NCBI GenBank assembly: GCA_024648745.1
Contig: JAHCVB010000002.1
Span: forward strand, 312,169 to 376,168
Origin: Sodalis sp. Psp
GTDB taxonomy: Bacteria; Pseudomonadota; Gammaproteobacteria; Enterobacterales; Enterobacteriaceae
DNA: 64,000 nucleotides
Direction of reading: 5' to 3'
Part shown: positions 32,819 through 42,562 of the stretch, piece after piece
Layout of the letters: each line of letters opens with the position of its first letter
Numbering within the stretch: position 1 is the stretch's first letter
Position numbers and translations under genes: made by a program
Notes under the pieces: generated by a model
Database searches by the model: none
Told to the model about the DNA's origin: nothing
The model's input: the letters and a program-made list of their open reading frames with translations, nothing else

Positions 32819-33408
32819 AAATTACTCCTTGCTGCAATCGACGAAGACGGCACAGTACCAACCTCTAATCAATGTCTTATAAATACCATAGCATTTTTTC
32901 TTCTTAAGTTTTATATTGCTGGTAGATTATGAATACTGTGTCACCGCTAGCACACAAGGCACTTCAAAACCCCATTTGGGAGAGTCTGGTTTTACGATTC
33001 GAACAGCAGCAGAATGTCACACGACTGCAAGCATCTTATTACCTTGACAAAGAAGTCATTATAAGAGAACCCACTCTACACAGAATAATCATGAAAATGC
33101 CGTAAGTGCATTTTGCGATCAACCTGTTCATTTTTTATCAGGTTTACAGAGCAGATATTCTGTATACCTAGTATAATCCCGTAACCTTTTTCCTTATCTG
33201 CGATACCAAATAATCTTCCATAGTTAGAATTGATCTTAAGCACAACACATGGACTTTCCGTAGATCAATAAAAAACGTCATGCTGGGCATTCGATGCAGC
33301 ACGTTAATATTTATCGACAGTGACTGGCAGCTGTGGGAATAAGGAACACTGGTAGAGCTCAGGACATTGCCAATAATTTTTATAATTTAGTTAATAACTA
33401 TTGTAAAG
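32819..33408. other. hldD-yibQ interval
   Basis: About 590 bases. A 58-codon open frame with start and stop lies at 32929-33105 (listed separately). No remnant of kbl or tdh, which lie nearby in some relatives, was recognised in the rest. Confidence 0.45.
32929..33105 (+). CDS. small open reading frame, unknown
   Basis: A complete 58-codon frame, ATG to TAA, with a fairly ordinary composition: it begins MNTVSPLAHKALQNPIWESL and carries RFEQQQNVTRLQAS in the middle. The upstream ribosome site is weak (GGTAG). I do not recognise a family. It could be the 5' end of a broken gene or a chance frame. It is divergent from hldD. Confidence 0.25.
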   Translation: MNTVSPLAHKALQNPIWESLVLRFEQQQNVTRLQASYYLDKEVIIREPTLHRIIMKMP

Positions 33409-34372
33409 TCAGTAAATAACCTCCTCAAACCGTCTGCGATCTCTAGAATATAATTGGTATCGTCGCCCCAGTTTTTTAGTGGGATACTTCCTCAGCTCAA
33501 GGAGAATTGATGATGAAGTTGGTAGCCTGCCGGCACTCGTGAGTCTTGATTGCTGGTGGTGACTGATAGGTAAGGCATAAAGGCACTCCTCAGATAAAAA
33601 CAACGCGCCGATTATCGGACAGTGGTGAGATGCGTCGAGGGTCGTTCCCGGTTTCTCGTTGAGCAACATGCTCAGACGTACCAACACAATATCCGAGGGC
33701 AGAGACGGCAGCAACTGTTGTAGCATCCGCACTGTAGTTAGATGCGGATGACCAATGGCGACGGCTGAACCATTACGGCGAGCTGCCACCACCGTACGTC
33801 TGAACTGTTTACGAATATCAGCCTCGTTCTGCGTGTTGTCTAGAAATATGTTGCGCTTGATAACGTGGACGCCAGTGCCGGCAGCGGCAGGTACCGACTG
33901 ACTGTTGGCGATTGTCATACTGTCAAGAAAGTACAAAGAGTAACGACTCAGCACTTGCATGACATTTTGCATGCTACTGGCTAGATGCCATCGCGCTACC
34001 CATATGGTTATTGAGACCAACAGCATAGGGCACTTTCTGCGTTGCTTCGTGGATGATTTCCGCCACCTGATCGCAGCTCATTTCCGGAGACAGCGTGTTG
34101 CGCTCCAGTGCTTGTTTACTTAAGGGCGCCATCGGCAAATGGATCAGAACTTCACGCCCCTGTTGATAAGCTTTGTTCGCTATCCTGTTGACATAGGGAG
34201 CATCGGGCAACACAGCAATGGAAACATTGATCGGCATGTTCAGAACTTGACTTTCGGTAGCTGGCCGGTAACCAAAATCATCGATGACAATCGATAATTT
34301 CCCAGCCTGCGCCCCACAACTGAATAGCAGAAAGAATATAATAATAGCAGAATTAAATGATTTAATCGACAA
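33409..34372 (-). pseudogene. yibQ: yibQ with a frameshift (divergent polysaccharide deacetylase)
   Basis: YibQ is an exported protein of the divergent polysaccharide deacetylase family (DUF610), encoded after envC in enterobacteria. The first frame (34372-33974) has a signal peptide ending SCGAQA and the family start GKLSIVIDDFGYRP, followed by VLIHLPMAPLSKQ and VGLNNHMGS. After the codons for MASS the frame shifts (about 33985-34000). The second frame goes on with MQNVMQVLSRYSLYFLDSMT, QNEADIRKQF and AIGHPH. The tail past about residue 230 has little likeness. A single indel separates the halves, so the loss is recent, or the sequence has an error. Confidence 0.85.
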
Positions 34373-34375
34373 GCT

Positions 34376-34640
34376 ATCTTCCTAAACCACCATTGGTACT
34401 CACCAGTGTGATGGGTTGTCCGATTTTGACATTCGCCGCCATTAGAATAACGCCCTAGTGATAACCATTAAAGACTGATACTGTTTTTACTGTACTCGGT
34501 AATCACCATCAATTCATAAACTCGTAATCAAGTCGACCATCAGAACATTTATACCTACTGCACATTTTAGATTTTCTAATGCCCCTGAGGTTTTCTCTAA
34601 GTAACTCAGCATAAGAGAGAATATGGTGCAGTCACGCTTT
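34376..34640 (-). pseudogene. envC: 3' remnant of envC (septal amidase activator)
   Basis: Directly upstream of yibQ, its ancestral place, the minus strand holds the LytM-like C-terminus of EnvC in pieces. GALENLKCAVGINVLMVDL matches GASEGTEVKAIADGRVILADW. YELMVITEYSKNSISL matches YGLVVVVEHGKGDMSL. MAANVKIGQPITLVSTNGG matches VSVGAQVRAGQPIALVGSSGG. Frames change and stops occur between them. EnvC activates AmiA and AmiB for daughter cell separation. The rest of the gene is not found. Confidence 0.85.
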
Positions 34641-35244
34641 ATTTTGGCACAGATCGTTGGTGTTTTTTTTGCGCATGGTATGGCGGTTGAGTCTAGCTGT
34701 AGCACCAGCAATTTTTATTACGCTATTTGGAATAGCTTAAAGCTGAGCGGTGGAATGTGTCAATTGATTAATTGCACAATTCAGCGTTTTCAGAGTATGT
34801 TAACTACCACGTAGGAAATGCGAGTGATAGATAATAGATTGCTGCTGTTACTTTAACTACTAAACTGAGCACAGTAATTTGCTTCTACTGTTTTCTAACG
34901 TTTTCTCTTGATAAAAATGTCTTGCTGCACCGTCTCGAGCCATTATTCATTGTTATTATCTGTAGATGACAGATAATAGTATGTTTGGGTGCAAAACATG
35001 TCACTGCAAAAACGACACTTGAATCCAGTAGCGTGGTACAGCTGTCGGAGTGTTTAAACAGCATGTTACCATCTATTACTTCTGCGTACTTTCTTGCCAA
35101 TATTCGTCTGAGATTTTTACGCCGTAATACGTATTACTATCAGTTTCTTAGAGATGTGTTGACACACTGACTGAATTTACCCGGTAACAAAGGTATACTT
35201 GAATACTTGAGCGTATGGACATTTTAGTAACAGGGTTTTTCCTA
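34641..35244. other. eroded DNA before yibN
   Basis: About 600 bases. In E. coli gpmI lies between envC and yibN. I could not read any GpmI motif here, so gpmI appears deleted or fully eroded. No promoter was identified with confidence. Confidence 0.45.
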
Positions 35245-35667
35245 ATGCAAGAAATTACGCAGTTTGTCGGTAATCATTCCATTCTTAGTGTGGTGTGGAT
35301 AATCCTTCTAGGAGCTGTAATTTTTACTATTTGTCAAAACCGGTTTTCTAAAGTCGGTGAAGTTACTCGAAACGAAGCTATAACTTTGATTAACAAAGAA
35401 CATGCTGTAATTGTTGATCTACGTAATCGGAATGATTATCGTGAAGGGCATATCATCAACAGTTTGAACCTTACGATGACAGACATCCAATCTGGCAATG
35501 TAGGAGAGCTAGGAAAAATGAAAAATAGACCAATCATTGTCGTCTGTGCTCATGGCATCGCCCGCGTTCCAGCACAAAATCTGATCAAGGCCGGTTTTGA
35601 AAAAGTGTATATGCTTAAAGAAGGCATATCTGGCTGGGACAAAGAAAACTTACCGTTGGTTCGGTAA
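35245..35667 (+). CDS. yibN: membrane-anchored rhodanese-like protein YibN
   Basis: YibN is an inner-membrane rhodanese-domain protein. From the ATG at 35245 it has 140 residues, beginning MQEITQFVGNHSIL like E. coli YibN. One membrane helix (about residues 12-32) is followed by a rhodanese domain with VIVDLRNRNDYREGHI. The active-site position reads VVCAHG, with the cysteine present, whereas E. coli K-12 YibN has lost it. It heads yibN-grxC-secB-gpsA-cysE. The longer frame from 35215 is not family-like. Confidence 0.93.
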   Translation: MQEITQFVGNHSILSVVWIILLGAVIFTICQNRFSKVGEVTRNEAITLINKEHAVIVDLRNRNDYREGHIINSLNLTMTDIQSGNVGELGKMKNRPIIVVCAHGIARVPAQNLIKAGFEKVYMLKEGISGWDKENLPLVR

Positions 35668-35688
35668 CGAATGTTATTAAGGAATAAT

Positions 35689-35940
35689 ATGGTCAACATC
35701 GAAATTTATACTAAAGCAACTTGTCCTCATTGCTATCGAGCTAAAGCGTTATTCACTCGTAATCAAGCACTGTACCACGAAATCCCCATCGACGGCAATG
35801 TAAATCTGCGGGAAGAGATGATTAAGCGCAGCGGTCGCATCACGGTGCCGCAGATTTTTATCGATGGCAAACATATAGGTGGCTGCGATGATCTTTACGC
35901 ACTTGATGCTCGTGGTGGCCTGGCTTCCCTAATTAAATAA
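35689..35940 (+). CDS. grxC: glutaredoxin 3
   Basis: GrxC is a glutathione-dependent disulfide reductase in the cytoplasm. The 83 residues from the ATG at 35689 (ribosome site AAGGA) equal the E. coli length. The active site is CPHC instead of the usual CPYC. The TVPQIFIDG cis-proline motif and the GGCDDLYALDARGGL glutathione site are intact. It lies 21 bases after yibN and 61 before secB. Confidence 0.96.
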   Translation: MVNIEIYTKATCPHCYRAKALFTRNQALYHEIPIDGNVNLREEMIKRSGRITVPQIFIDGKHIGGCDDLYALDARGGLASLIK

Positions 35941-36001
35941 GTAAACAACAGGGCAGGGTCATGGGGTCCGTTGCCCGACATACTAACCAAAGGGTTTTTC
36001 A

Positions 36002-36472
36002 ATGTCAGAACAAAATAACACCGAGATGGCGTTTCAGATCCAGCGTATTTACACCAAAGATGTTTCGTTTGAAGCGCCGAATGCGCCTAAGGTATTCTTG
36101 AAGGAGTGGCAACCAGAAATCAAACTGGATCTTGATACCGTATCTAGCCAGTTGGCAGAAGATATTTATGAAGTCGTACTACGGGCTACTGTGACTGCTA
36201 CCTTGGGCGCAGATACCGCGTTTTTGTGTGAAGTACAGCAGACAGGAATTTTCACCATCTCCGGCATTGAAGGCACTCAGATGGCACATTGCCTCGGCGC
36301 TTACTGCCCGAATATTCTATTTCCCTATGCCCGCGAGTGCATCACTAACCAAATTTCCCGCGGCACCTTTCCGCAGATGAATCTGGCACCGGTGAATTTT
36401 GACGCCTTATTCATGAATTATCTGCGGCAACAGGCTGATGGTGAAGGCTGCCAGCCGGCTCAGGATGCTTGA
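36002..36472 (+). CDS. secB: protein-export chaperone SecB
   Basis: SecB is a tetrameric cytosolic chaperone that holds preproteins unfolded for SecA. The 156 residues match along the whole length: [20 protein letters not shown], then [13 protein letters not shown], the [11 protein letters not shown] core and APVNFDALF. The C-terminal tail ends in QPAQDA, close to Serratia SecB. The stop codon lies two bases before the gpsA start, so the two genes are coupled. Confidence 0.98.
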   Translation: MSEQNNTEMAFQIQRIYTKDVSFEAPNAPKVFLKEWQPEIKLDLDTVSSQLAEDIYEVVLRATVTATLGADTAFLCEVQQTGIFTISGIEGTQMAHCLGAYCPNILFPYARECITNQISRGTFPQMNLAPVNFDALFMNYLRQQADGEGCQPAQDA

Positions 36473-36474
36473 TC

Positions 36475-37491
36475 ATGTCCATCGAGGCTTCAATAACTGT
36501 TATTGGTGCCGGCTCCTACGGTACGGCTCTGGCTATCACTTTGGCTCGTAACGGTCATGAGGTTTTGCTGTGGGGGCATGACCCTGCCCACATTCAGGCT
36601 CTGGAGGTGGCACGCTGTAATCAGGCTTTTCTGCCTGATGTACCCTTCCCGCCAACACTACACCTGGAAGCTTCGCTCCCTGCGGCGCTAGCTGCCAGCC
36701 GCAACGTGTTGATTGTCGTTCCTAGTCATGTGTTTGGCACCGTGCTTACCCAGTTAAAGCCGCACCTACGGCCTGATGCGCGCATCGTTTGGGCTACCAA
36801 GGGACTAGAGGCGGAAACTGGCCGCTTGCTGCAGGATGTAGCGTGGGATGTTCTAGGCCCTAAAACACCTCTGGCTGTCGTGTCAGGCCCAACCTTCGCA
36901 CGCGCTCTGGCAGCGGGCTTGCCTACTGCCATCGCACTTGCTGCTACCGACGCCACTTTCAGTGCCGATTTACAGCAGCTGTTACATTGCGGCAAAAATT
37001 TCCGGGTCTACAGTAATCCTGATTTCATCGGTGTCCAGTTGGGCGGCGCGGTAAAAAATGTCATCGCTATAGGCGCTGGTATTTCTGACGGCATCGGCTT
37101 CGGCGCTAATGCACGTATCGCATTAATTACCCGGGGACTGGCGGAAATATCGCGCCTTGGCGAAGCTATAGGTGCAAACCCTGGTACTTTCATGGGCATG
37201 GCGGGGCTGGGAGATCTGGTGCTTACCTGTACCGACAATCAGTCTCGCAACCGTCGTTTTGGCATTTTGCTGGGGCGCGGTGCCAGCGTGCAAGAAGCTC
37301 AGAAAGCAATAGGGCAGGTAGTGGAGGGATATCGAAACGCTAAAGAAGCACTGGTACTTGCTGGCCGCTATGAGGTTGAGATGCCCATTACCGAACAGAT
37401 CTACCAGGTGCTCTATCAAAATAAAAACGCACACGAGGCAGCGTTGACGTTGCTCGGACGCGCTCAAAAAGATGAGCACACCAGCAGTTAA
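36475..37491 (+). CDS. gpsA: glycerol-3-phosphate dehydrogenase [NAD(P)+]
   Basis: GpsA reduces dihydroxyacetone phosphate to sn-glycerol-3-phosphate for phospholipid synthesis. The start at 36475 (338 residues; E. coli 339) gives the NAD-binding motif [12 protein letters not shown] at once. Other blocks are [18 protein letters not shown], the catalytic [20 protein letters not shown] with the lysine, and [20 protein letters not shown]. It follows secB closely and precedes cysE by 36 bases. Confidence 0.98.
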   Translation: MSIEASITVIGAGSYGTALAITLARNGHEVLLWGHDPAHIQALEVARCNQAFLPDVPFPPTLHLEASLPAALAASRNVLIVVPSHVFGTVLTQLKPHLRPDARIVWATKGLEAETGRLLQDVAWDVLGPKTPLAVVSGPTFARALAAGLPTAIALAATDATFSADLQQLLHCGKNFRVYSNPDFIGVQLGGAVKNVIAIGAGISDGIGFGANARIALITRGLAEISRLGEAIGANPGTFMGMAGLGDLVLTCTDNQSRNRRFGILLGRGASVQEAQKAIGQVVEGYRNAKEALVLAGRYEVEMPITEQIYQVLYQNKNAHEAALTLLGRAQKDEHTSS

Positions 37492-37527
37492 AGCTGATCC
37501 AGCTAACAATTGATGAAGGCGGTTGGT

Positions 37528-38343
37528 ATGTCGATAGAAGAATTGGAACTTGTATGGAGTAATATCAAAGCTGAAGCATGTTTGCTAGCTGATTGTGAAC
37601 CCATGCTAGCTAGTTTTTTCCATGCGACTTTGCTTAAGCATGAAAGTTTGGGCAGTGCATTGAGTTATATGTTAGCCAATAAGCTTGACAATCCGATTAT
37701 GCCAGCAATCGCCATTCGTGAAGCGGTAGAAGAGGCCTATAGCGCTGATGCGAGCATGATTTTTTCTGCTGCGCATGATATCCACGCGGTACGTCTGCGT
37801 GACCCAGCGATAGATAGATACTCTACTCCTCTGTTATACTTAAAAGGGTTTCATGCATTGCAGGCATACCGTATTGGCCATTGGCTATGGTACCAGAACC
37901 GCCCGGAGCTAGCAGTTTATTTCCAAAATCAGATTTCTGTCTCCTTTGGGGTGGATATCCATCCGGCAGCACACATCGGCTGCGGCATCATGCTTGATCA
38001 TGCCACGGGTATCGTAATTGGAGAAACCGCTGTGGTGGAGGATGACGTTTCTATCCTGCAATCCGTCACACTGGGCGGTACTGGAAAAACCAGCGGCAAT
38101 CGCCATCCTAAGATCCGTGAAGGAGTCATGATCGGTGCCGGCGCCACTATTCTAGGTAATATCGAAGTCGGACGGGGAGCAAAAATCGGCGCCGGCTCGG
38201 TGGTGTTGTGCTCTGTGCCGCCACATACTACGGTCGCCGGCGTACCTGCTCGAGTAGTGGGTCGGCCAACCAGCGATCGGCCAGCGGAAGAGATGGATCA
38301 GCTATTCGGCAGCCTTGGGTTCGAATTCGGTGATGGCATTTGA
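37528..38343 (+). CDS. cysE: serine acetyltransferase
   Basis: CysE acetylates L-serine with acetyl-CoA, committing it to cysteine. The ATG at 37528 gives 271 residues and the family start MSIEELELVWSNIKAEA, with GAAGG-type ribosome site upstream; the frame from 37510 adds six unlike residues. The left-handed beta-helix is clear in DIHPAAHIGCGIMLDHATGI, VTLGGTGKTSGNRHPKI and GAGATILGNIEVGRGAKIGA. It ends ...FEFGDGI as in relatives. The sulfate-binding gene sbp is broken, so the sulfur source may be one other than sulfate. Confidence 0.97.
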   Translation: MSIEELELVWSNIKAEACLLADCEPMLASFFHATLLKHESLGSALSYMLANKLDNPIMPAIAIREAVEEAYSADASMIFSAAHDIHAVRLRDPAIDRYSTPLLYLKGFHALQAYRIGHWLWYQNRPELAVYFQNQISVSFGVDIHPAAHIGCGIMLDHATGIVIGETAVVEDDVSILQSVTLGGTGKTSGNRHPKIREGVMIGAGATILGNIEVGRGAKIGAGSVVLCSVPPHTTVAGVPARVVGRPTSDRPAEEMDQLFGSLGFEFGDGI

Positions 38344-38349
38344 CTGCGG

Positions 38350-38506
38350 GATTTTTTGCCACGTGCCGATGTGGCCTCCAGACTTCGTCCAGTCGCATCT
38401 AAGGATGCAAATTTTACCCGCCATGAGCGAATCCCGCGGCATCAATAGCGCTAGAGAAAGCTACTCAGTCTTCCCCAAGAGGCATTTCCTTGCTGAAAGT
38501 CCTTAG
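38350..38506 (+). pseudogene. trmL: 3' remnant of trmL (tRNA 2'-O-methyltransferase)
   Basis: Just after cysE, where Yersinia and Serratia carry trmL (yibK), a frame reads LRMQILPAMSESRGINS, matching the SAM-binding knot of TrmL (LRIPMLPESRSINLSNAVSV). The likeness stops after a few residues and the frame ends in the cpxA tail region. TrmL methylates the wobble base of tRNA-Leu. Only the last fifth remains. Confidence 0.75.
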
Positions 38507-39876
38507 TACTGGGGCAATAGTGGCAGCCAGATAATTAGTCGCAGTCCACCGATCGGACTGTCTTCCGCCTTCACCCAGCCACGGTGCTGCACCGCAGCAG
38601 TTTCCACTATCGCCAACCCCAACCCGGTGCCGCCGGACTCGCGATCCCGTGCTTCATCAGTACGGTAGAACGGCCGGAAAATATACTCGCGATCGTTCTC
38701 ACTGACACCGGGGCCATCATCATCTACAGTGATGGTGATGCCTTGCTGATCAGTGCTAAACCTGACTAATATCCTCTGGTTAGAATAGCGAAGAGCATTA
38801 CGTACAATATTTTCCAGCGCGCTGTCTAATGTGGAAGGGTTACCCAGCAGCGTCCAGTTACCCGGCAGTGAGGTGATCTCCAGGCTCTTACCCATCTGCT
38901 CTGCTTCAAACTGTGCATCATTAAGCACGTCTGTCCACAAGTCGTTGGCCTTCAGCACTTCCCGTACTAGCTCGTCTTTGTGCTGATTGCGAGAAAGTAT
39001 CAACAAGTCGCTAATCATAGAATCAAGTCGTTGAGCTTCAGTTTCGATACGAGCAAGTTCATGACCTTCGCCATGACGACGGCGCATCAGCGCAGTGGCT
39101 AATTGCAGTCGGGTCAACGGCGTACGCAACTCATGGGAGATGTCGGATAGCAGGCGTTTCTGGGCGGTTACCATCCTCTCTAGAGCACTGACCATCCGGT
39201 TAAAGCTGACTCCTGTAGCCAGGAACTCCTGCGGTCCCGCTTCTAGTTCGGGATGCTGACGTAGATTCCCCCGCGCTACTTCATCGGCAGCGTGCTTCAG
39301 CTTGCGCGCCGGTTTGGCCAGGCTCCAGGCCAGCCATAGCAACAGTGGAATACTAATGAGCATGGTGACAATCAGTAACAACAGGGGATGGTCAAACAGT
39401 AGGTTTATAAAATCCGACTGAGCACTACCAGCCGGACGAATCTGGTAAAGTTGATAATTGTCTTCACCATCGTGGATGGCAAAAGGACCCACCAGTTCCG
39501 CGCGACCATATTTTTTCTTCTGTGGATAGTCAGAATTGTCCGATTGGCCGATAAAATTGCGGATGATCTGCATTTCATTGCGTTGTGCGCCGATGACACG
39601 CCCTTCGCTAGTCACCAGGATCAGCCGCTGGCCAGGTGGCGCCCATTTATCGATGGAACGAAACAACCGGCGCCACCATATAAAATTATTAGCCGAGTCG
39701 GCAGCCAGCTCTGCCTCTACGTGCTGTTGAAGCATCACGCCCTGACGTTGTTCGCTATCAAGTAGGGACGTCATTTGGCGGGAATCAAGTTTAGGCACCA
39801 TGAGCACCAGCATCAGTACTAGAGCGAGAGTTAACCAAAATATGGCAAAAATACGGGTGGTCAATCTGTTGATCAT
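38503..39876 (-). CDS. cpxA: envelope stress sensor histidine kinase CpxA
   Basis: CpxA senses envelope and misfolding stress and phosphorylates CpxR. The 457 residues equal the E. coli length. There is an N-terminal membrane helix (about 8-28), a periplasmic sensor, a second helix (about 165-185), then HAMP. The phospho-acceptor box is LLSDISHELRTPLTRLQLA, and the ATPase has N-box ENIVRNALRYSN, DDDGPGV and GGTGLGLAIVE. It overlaps the cpxR stop by ATGA, the usual cpxRA operon coupling. Confidence 0.97.
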   Translation of the reverse strand: MINRLTTRIFAIFWLTLALVLMLVLMVPKLDSRQMTSLLDSEQRQGVMLQQHVEAELAADSANNFIWWRRLFRSIDKWAPPGQRLILVTSEGRVIGAQRNEMQIIRNFIGQSDNSDYPQKKKYGRAELVGPFAIHDGEDNYQLYQIRPAGSAQSDFINLLFDHPLLLLIVTMLISIPLLLWLAWSLAKPARKLKHAADEVARGNLRQHPELEAGPQEFLATGVSFNRMVSALERMVTAQKRLLSDISHELRTPLTRLQLATALMRRRHGEGHELARIETEAQRLDSMISDLLILSRNQHKDELVREVLKANDLWTDVLNDAQFEAEQMGKSLEITSLPGNWTLLGNPSTLDSALENIVRNALRYSNQRILVRFSTDQQGITITVDDDGPGVSENDREYIFRPFYRTDEARDRESGGTGLGLAIVETAAVQHRGWVKAEDSPIGGLRLIIWLPLLPQY

Positions 39877-40571
39877 GCAGTGGATACCATTAAATAACCT
39901 CGTCCTCGCAACGTCTTAAACCACGGATGACCATCCTTCCGTTCAGGTAGCTTGCGCCGCAGATTAGAGATATGCATATCGACGGCGCGATCAAATGGGG
40001 TCAATCGTTTTCCTAGTACTTCCTGACTTAAATGTTCACGTGACACCACCTGACCTAAATGCTGTGCCAGCAAATACAACAAAGTAAATTCGGTGCCGGT
40101 CAATTCCAGTGGTGTGCCATCGAAAGTCGCCTCTTGTCGGCCAGGATTCAGGCGTAGAAAATCCACTTCAAGCGGAGTTACGCCGTCCTCTCCAGTCTGC
40201 TGCTGCTCTGTCCATTGAGAACGGCGTAAAATTGCCCTGATGCGCGCCACCAGCTCGCGATCATTAAACGGTTTAGGCAAATAGTCGTCAGCCCCCAGCT
40301 CCAAGCCAAGAACACGATCCAGCTCATTGCCGCGGGCTGTCAGCATAATCACTGGAATTTGGTGTTGCTGACGCAATTCTTTGAGGGTATCAATGCCATT
40401 TTTACGCGGCATCATCACGTCTAGTAGCAGCAGGTCAACGGAATTATCGAGCTGACTTAACACCTGCTCGCCGTCATACGCTACTTGAACATTAAAGCCT
40501 TCCATTTCTAATAATTCCTTTAACAAGGATGTTAATTCACGATCATCATCAACCAAAAGGATTTTATTCAT
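39873..40571 (-). CDS. cpxR: response regulator CpxR
   Basis: CpxR is the OmpR/PhoB-type regulator of the Cpx envelope stress response. From the ATG at 40571 it has 232 residues, as in E. coli. The receiver has the acidic pocket VDDD and the phospho-acceptor Asp51 in LLLLDVMMPRKNG. The winged helix ends with FKTLRGRGYLMV. The longer frame from 40613 is rejected. No clear pair of GTAAA CpxR boxes was found upstream. The divergent target cpxP is missing. Confidence 0.97.
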   Translation of the reverse strand: MNKILLVDDDRELTSLLKELLEMEGFNVQVAYDGEQVLSQLDNSVDLLLLDVMMPRKNGIDTLKELRQQHQIPVIMLTARGNELDRVLGLELGADDYLPKPFNDRELVARIRAILRRSQWTEQQQTGEDGVTPLEVDFLRLNPGRQEATFDGTPLELTGTEFTLLYLLAQHLGQVVSREHLSQEVLGKRLTPFDRAVDMHISNLRRKLPERKDGHPWFKTLRGRGYLMVSTA

Positions 40572-40639
40572 GTTATTCACCTCATGACGAGAATGCGTCA
40601 TCAATCCCTGCAAGTCTATGACTTACGTAGCCTTACACC

Positions 40640-40659
40640 CCGTTGCATGTTTGCAACGG
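40640..40659. repeat. 8-bp perfect hairpin upstream of cpxR
   Basis: CCGTTGCA (40640-40647) and TGCAACGG (40652-40659) with a TGTT loop. It lies about 70-90 bases upstream of the cpxR start, so it may be in the cpxR leader or be an operator. No T run follows on either strand. Confidence 0.5.
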
Positions 40660-40901
40660 CTTGGGTAAATTAATTGTATTATGAAATCGACAAAGAAGCA
40701 TGTGCCTGAGTGCAGAATGTACAAATTTGTCGTCGCATTCATTATCAATTTCATTGGTAACACATTGGCCTCTGTTGAGACTATGATAGCAGCCGACTTA
40801 AGGATAACTTAAACAAGTTTGACAACGTCAAATTAACCAAACGGCAATAAATAAAAGATATCATAAATCTTACTTAGCGTGATGTGCTCTATGTAAATAG
40901 C

Positions 40902-40936
40902 AAGTGCTGCAAATATTTCTAATATTTGCAGCACTT
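40902..40936. repeat. 16-bp perfect inverted repeat (terminator-like)
   Basis: AAGTGCTGCAAATATT (40902-40917) is the exact reverse complement of AATATTTGCAGCACTT (40921-40936), with a three-base loop, followed by TCCTTTCT. It is the most stable hairpin I noticed outside the rrn region. It could be a rightward terminator left from cpxP. Confidence 0.6.
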
Positions 40937-42562
40937 TCCTTTCTATGAGACAGCTCTCAGAGAGCAAACTAAAAAATGACTCAAAAGCAAGTCACTTGTT
41001 AAATAAACAAAGCTCGTAGGTATAAATACATATATAACTCAATTCATACTGAAATAGAAATAATATAAAGTAATTTTCCTGAAAATAGAAAATCTATATT
41101 ATATATAAATCAGTAATAAACTAATGACGAATCTCTTTTATCTTATCTATAGATAAGATCCCTCTACCCTCCTTGTATCTCATTTTAGTAATTTTTGTTT
41201 CTGACATTAAATTTGTTAACGTAATGCCCACTGATAGCGTTGATTTTCTCTGGACAGCAAAAGGCTAACAACATATCTATAGGTTTTAAATCTATACCAG
41301 GAAGACAACCTGGTGATACCAAAACACCCTATAACCCGGTACCTAATAATCAGAAACTTCTCATGGCAATGTCGCAACATAAAACCTTAATATGTTCATA
41401 AGTTTGCCAAAGAAACGGATTGGCATCTGGGCATCGGGTTTATAAGTTAGTATCCAGTCTCCTATGCAGTGTCTGACGCCAAAAACATAATATGTGCTAT
41501 AGCTCACAACCGTTATTATACTGGTTTTTATAGCGCCGTAAATGTTCAGTAAAGACACCAGTTTTCACGCTAGAGTGTGCACTTAATCAGTATTAATGAA
41601 TTGCAGATAAAATGGACGAGGTGATAGACGTCTGCTAGGACAATAACTTTATGATCATTCCCCTGTCTTGTGCATTTCCAATACAAAGACGTCCGATGAA
41701 ATTTTTTCTTGTCATTAATGCACTACGGAAAAGGGAAACTTGATGAAGAACAACAGGGTACGCGAAAAGCTATCCTTTTCAGTGTTATCTGCACATTACC
41801 ACGAGATGTTTACCAGCCATAATGTAACTTTTAGCATCCAAATTATATAGGAATATAACACAGAGATAAAATAAATGACGGCATCTTAAATCAGCAGATT
41901 TCTGGAACTGTCCTTATCAATATTAGTCAATGCTTAAATTAAACAGACGGGTTTTCCTGTCTAAAAAATAATCAATATTATGCTCAGATACACTACAGAC
42001 TGATATGAAAAATCATTTGTATATTAGCAATATACTCATTTCAGAAATCATGGTGCTGTTACTTTTGGTTAAAATTATCAGTGATATTGCCTATTAGCAT
42101 AACGTTTTAATTTATATAAAATTCCAAAGAATTTCAGTGCTGACATTTATTACCTGGTTAAGTCTGTTGTATCTATAAATAGCGAGGTCAAATTTACATG
42201 ATTAGGTCAGCGCTAACACACAAGTTCGATAGTAGGAATGTTTGGTACTAAAACCTCTTATTTCTAGTACTAGAAATACACTAGTGAGTATCGGTGACGG
42301 CCACTTTCTGACACCTGACAAGTCCTACCGAGTGAGAGCTCTATTAAAGAGAGAGTGACACTGCATATTATGTGGTATGATACAGTAAAAGAACACAAAA
42401 GGTAGATAGGACTGAATAAAATTCACTCAACTTGAATCAATCTAGCTTTAACTATTTATTAATTCTCTCTCCTTACAAGCTCTAGCAATATTAGAGTGTT
42501 GGAAAAATAACTAACAAGCGCTTTATATTCTATAAGCGGTCTTCAAAATTCAGAGATAGGTT

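Larger units (their letters stand above)
40572..42562. other. eroded region at the cpxP-fieF site, with strong hairpins
   Basis: About 2 kb with no gene. In relatives cpxP and fieF lie here, between cpxR and pfkA. I could not read remnants of either. The region holds a perfect 8-bp hairpin at 40640-40659, a perfect 16-bp hairpin at 40902-40936 and a 20-bp palindrome at 41140-41159. Confidence 0.5.
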
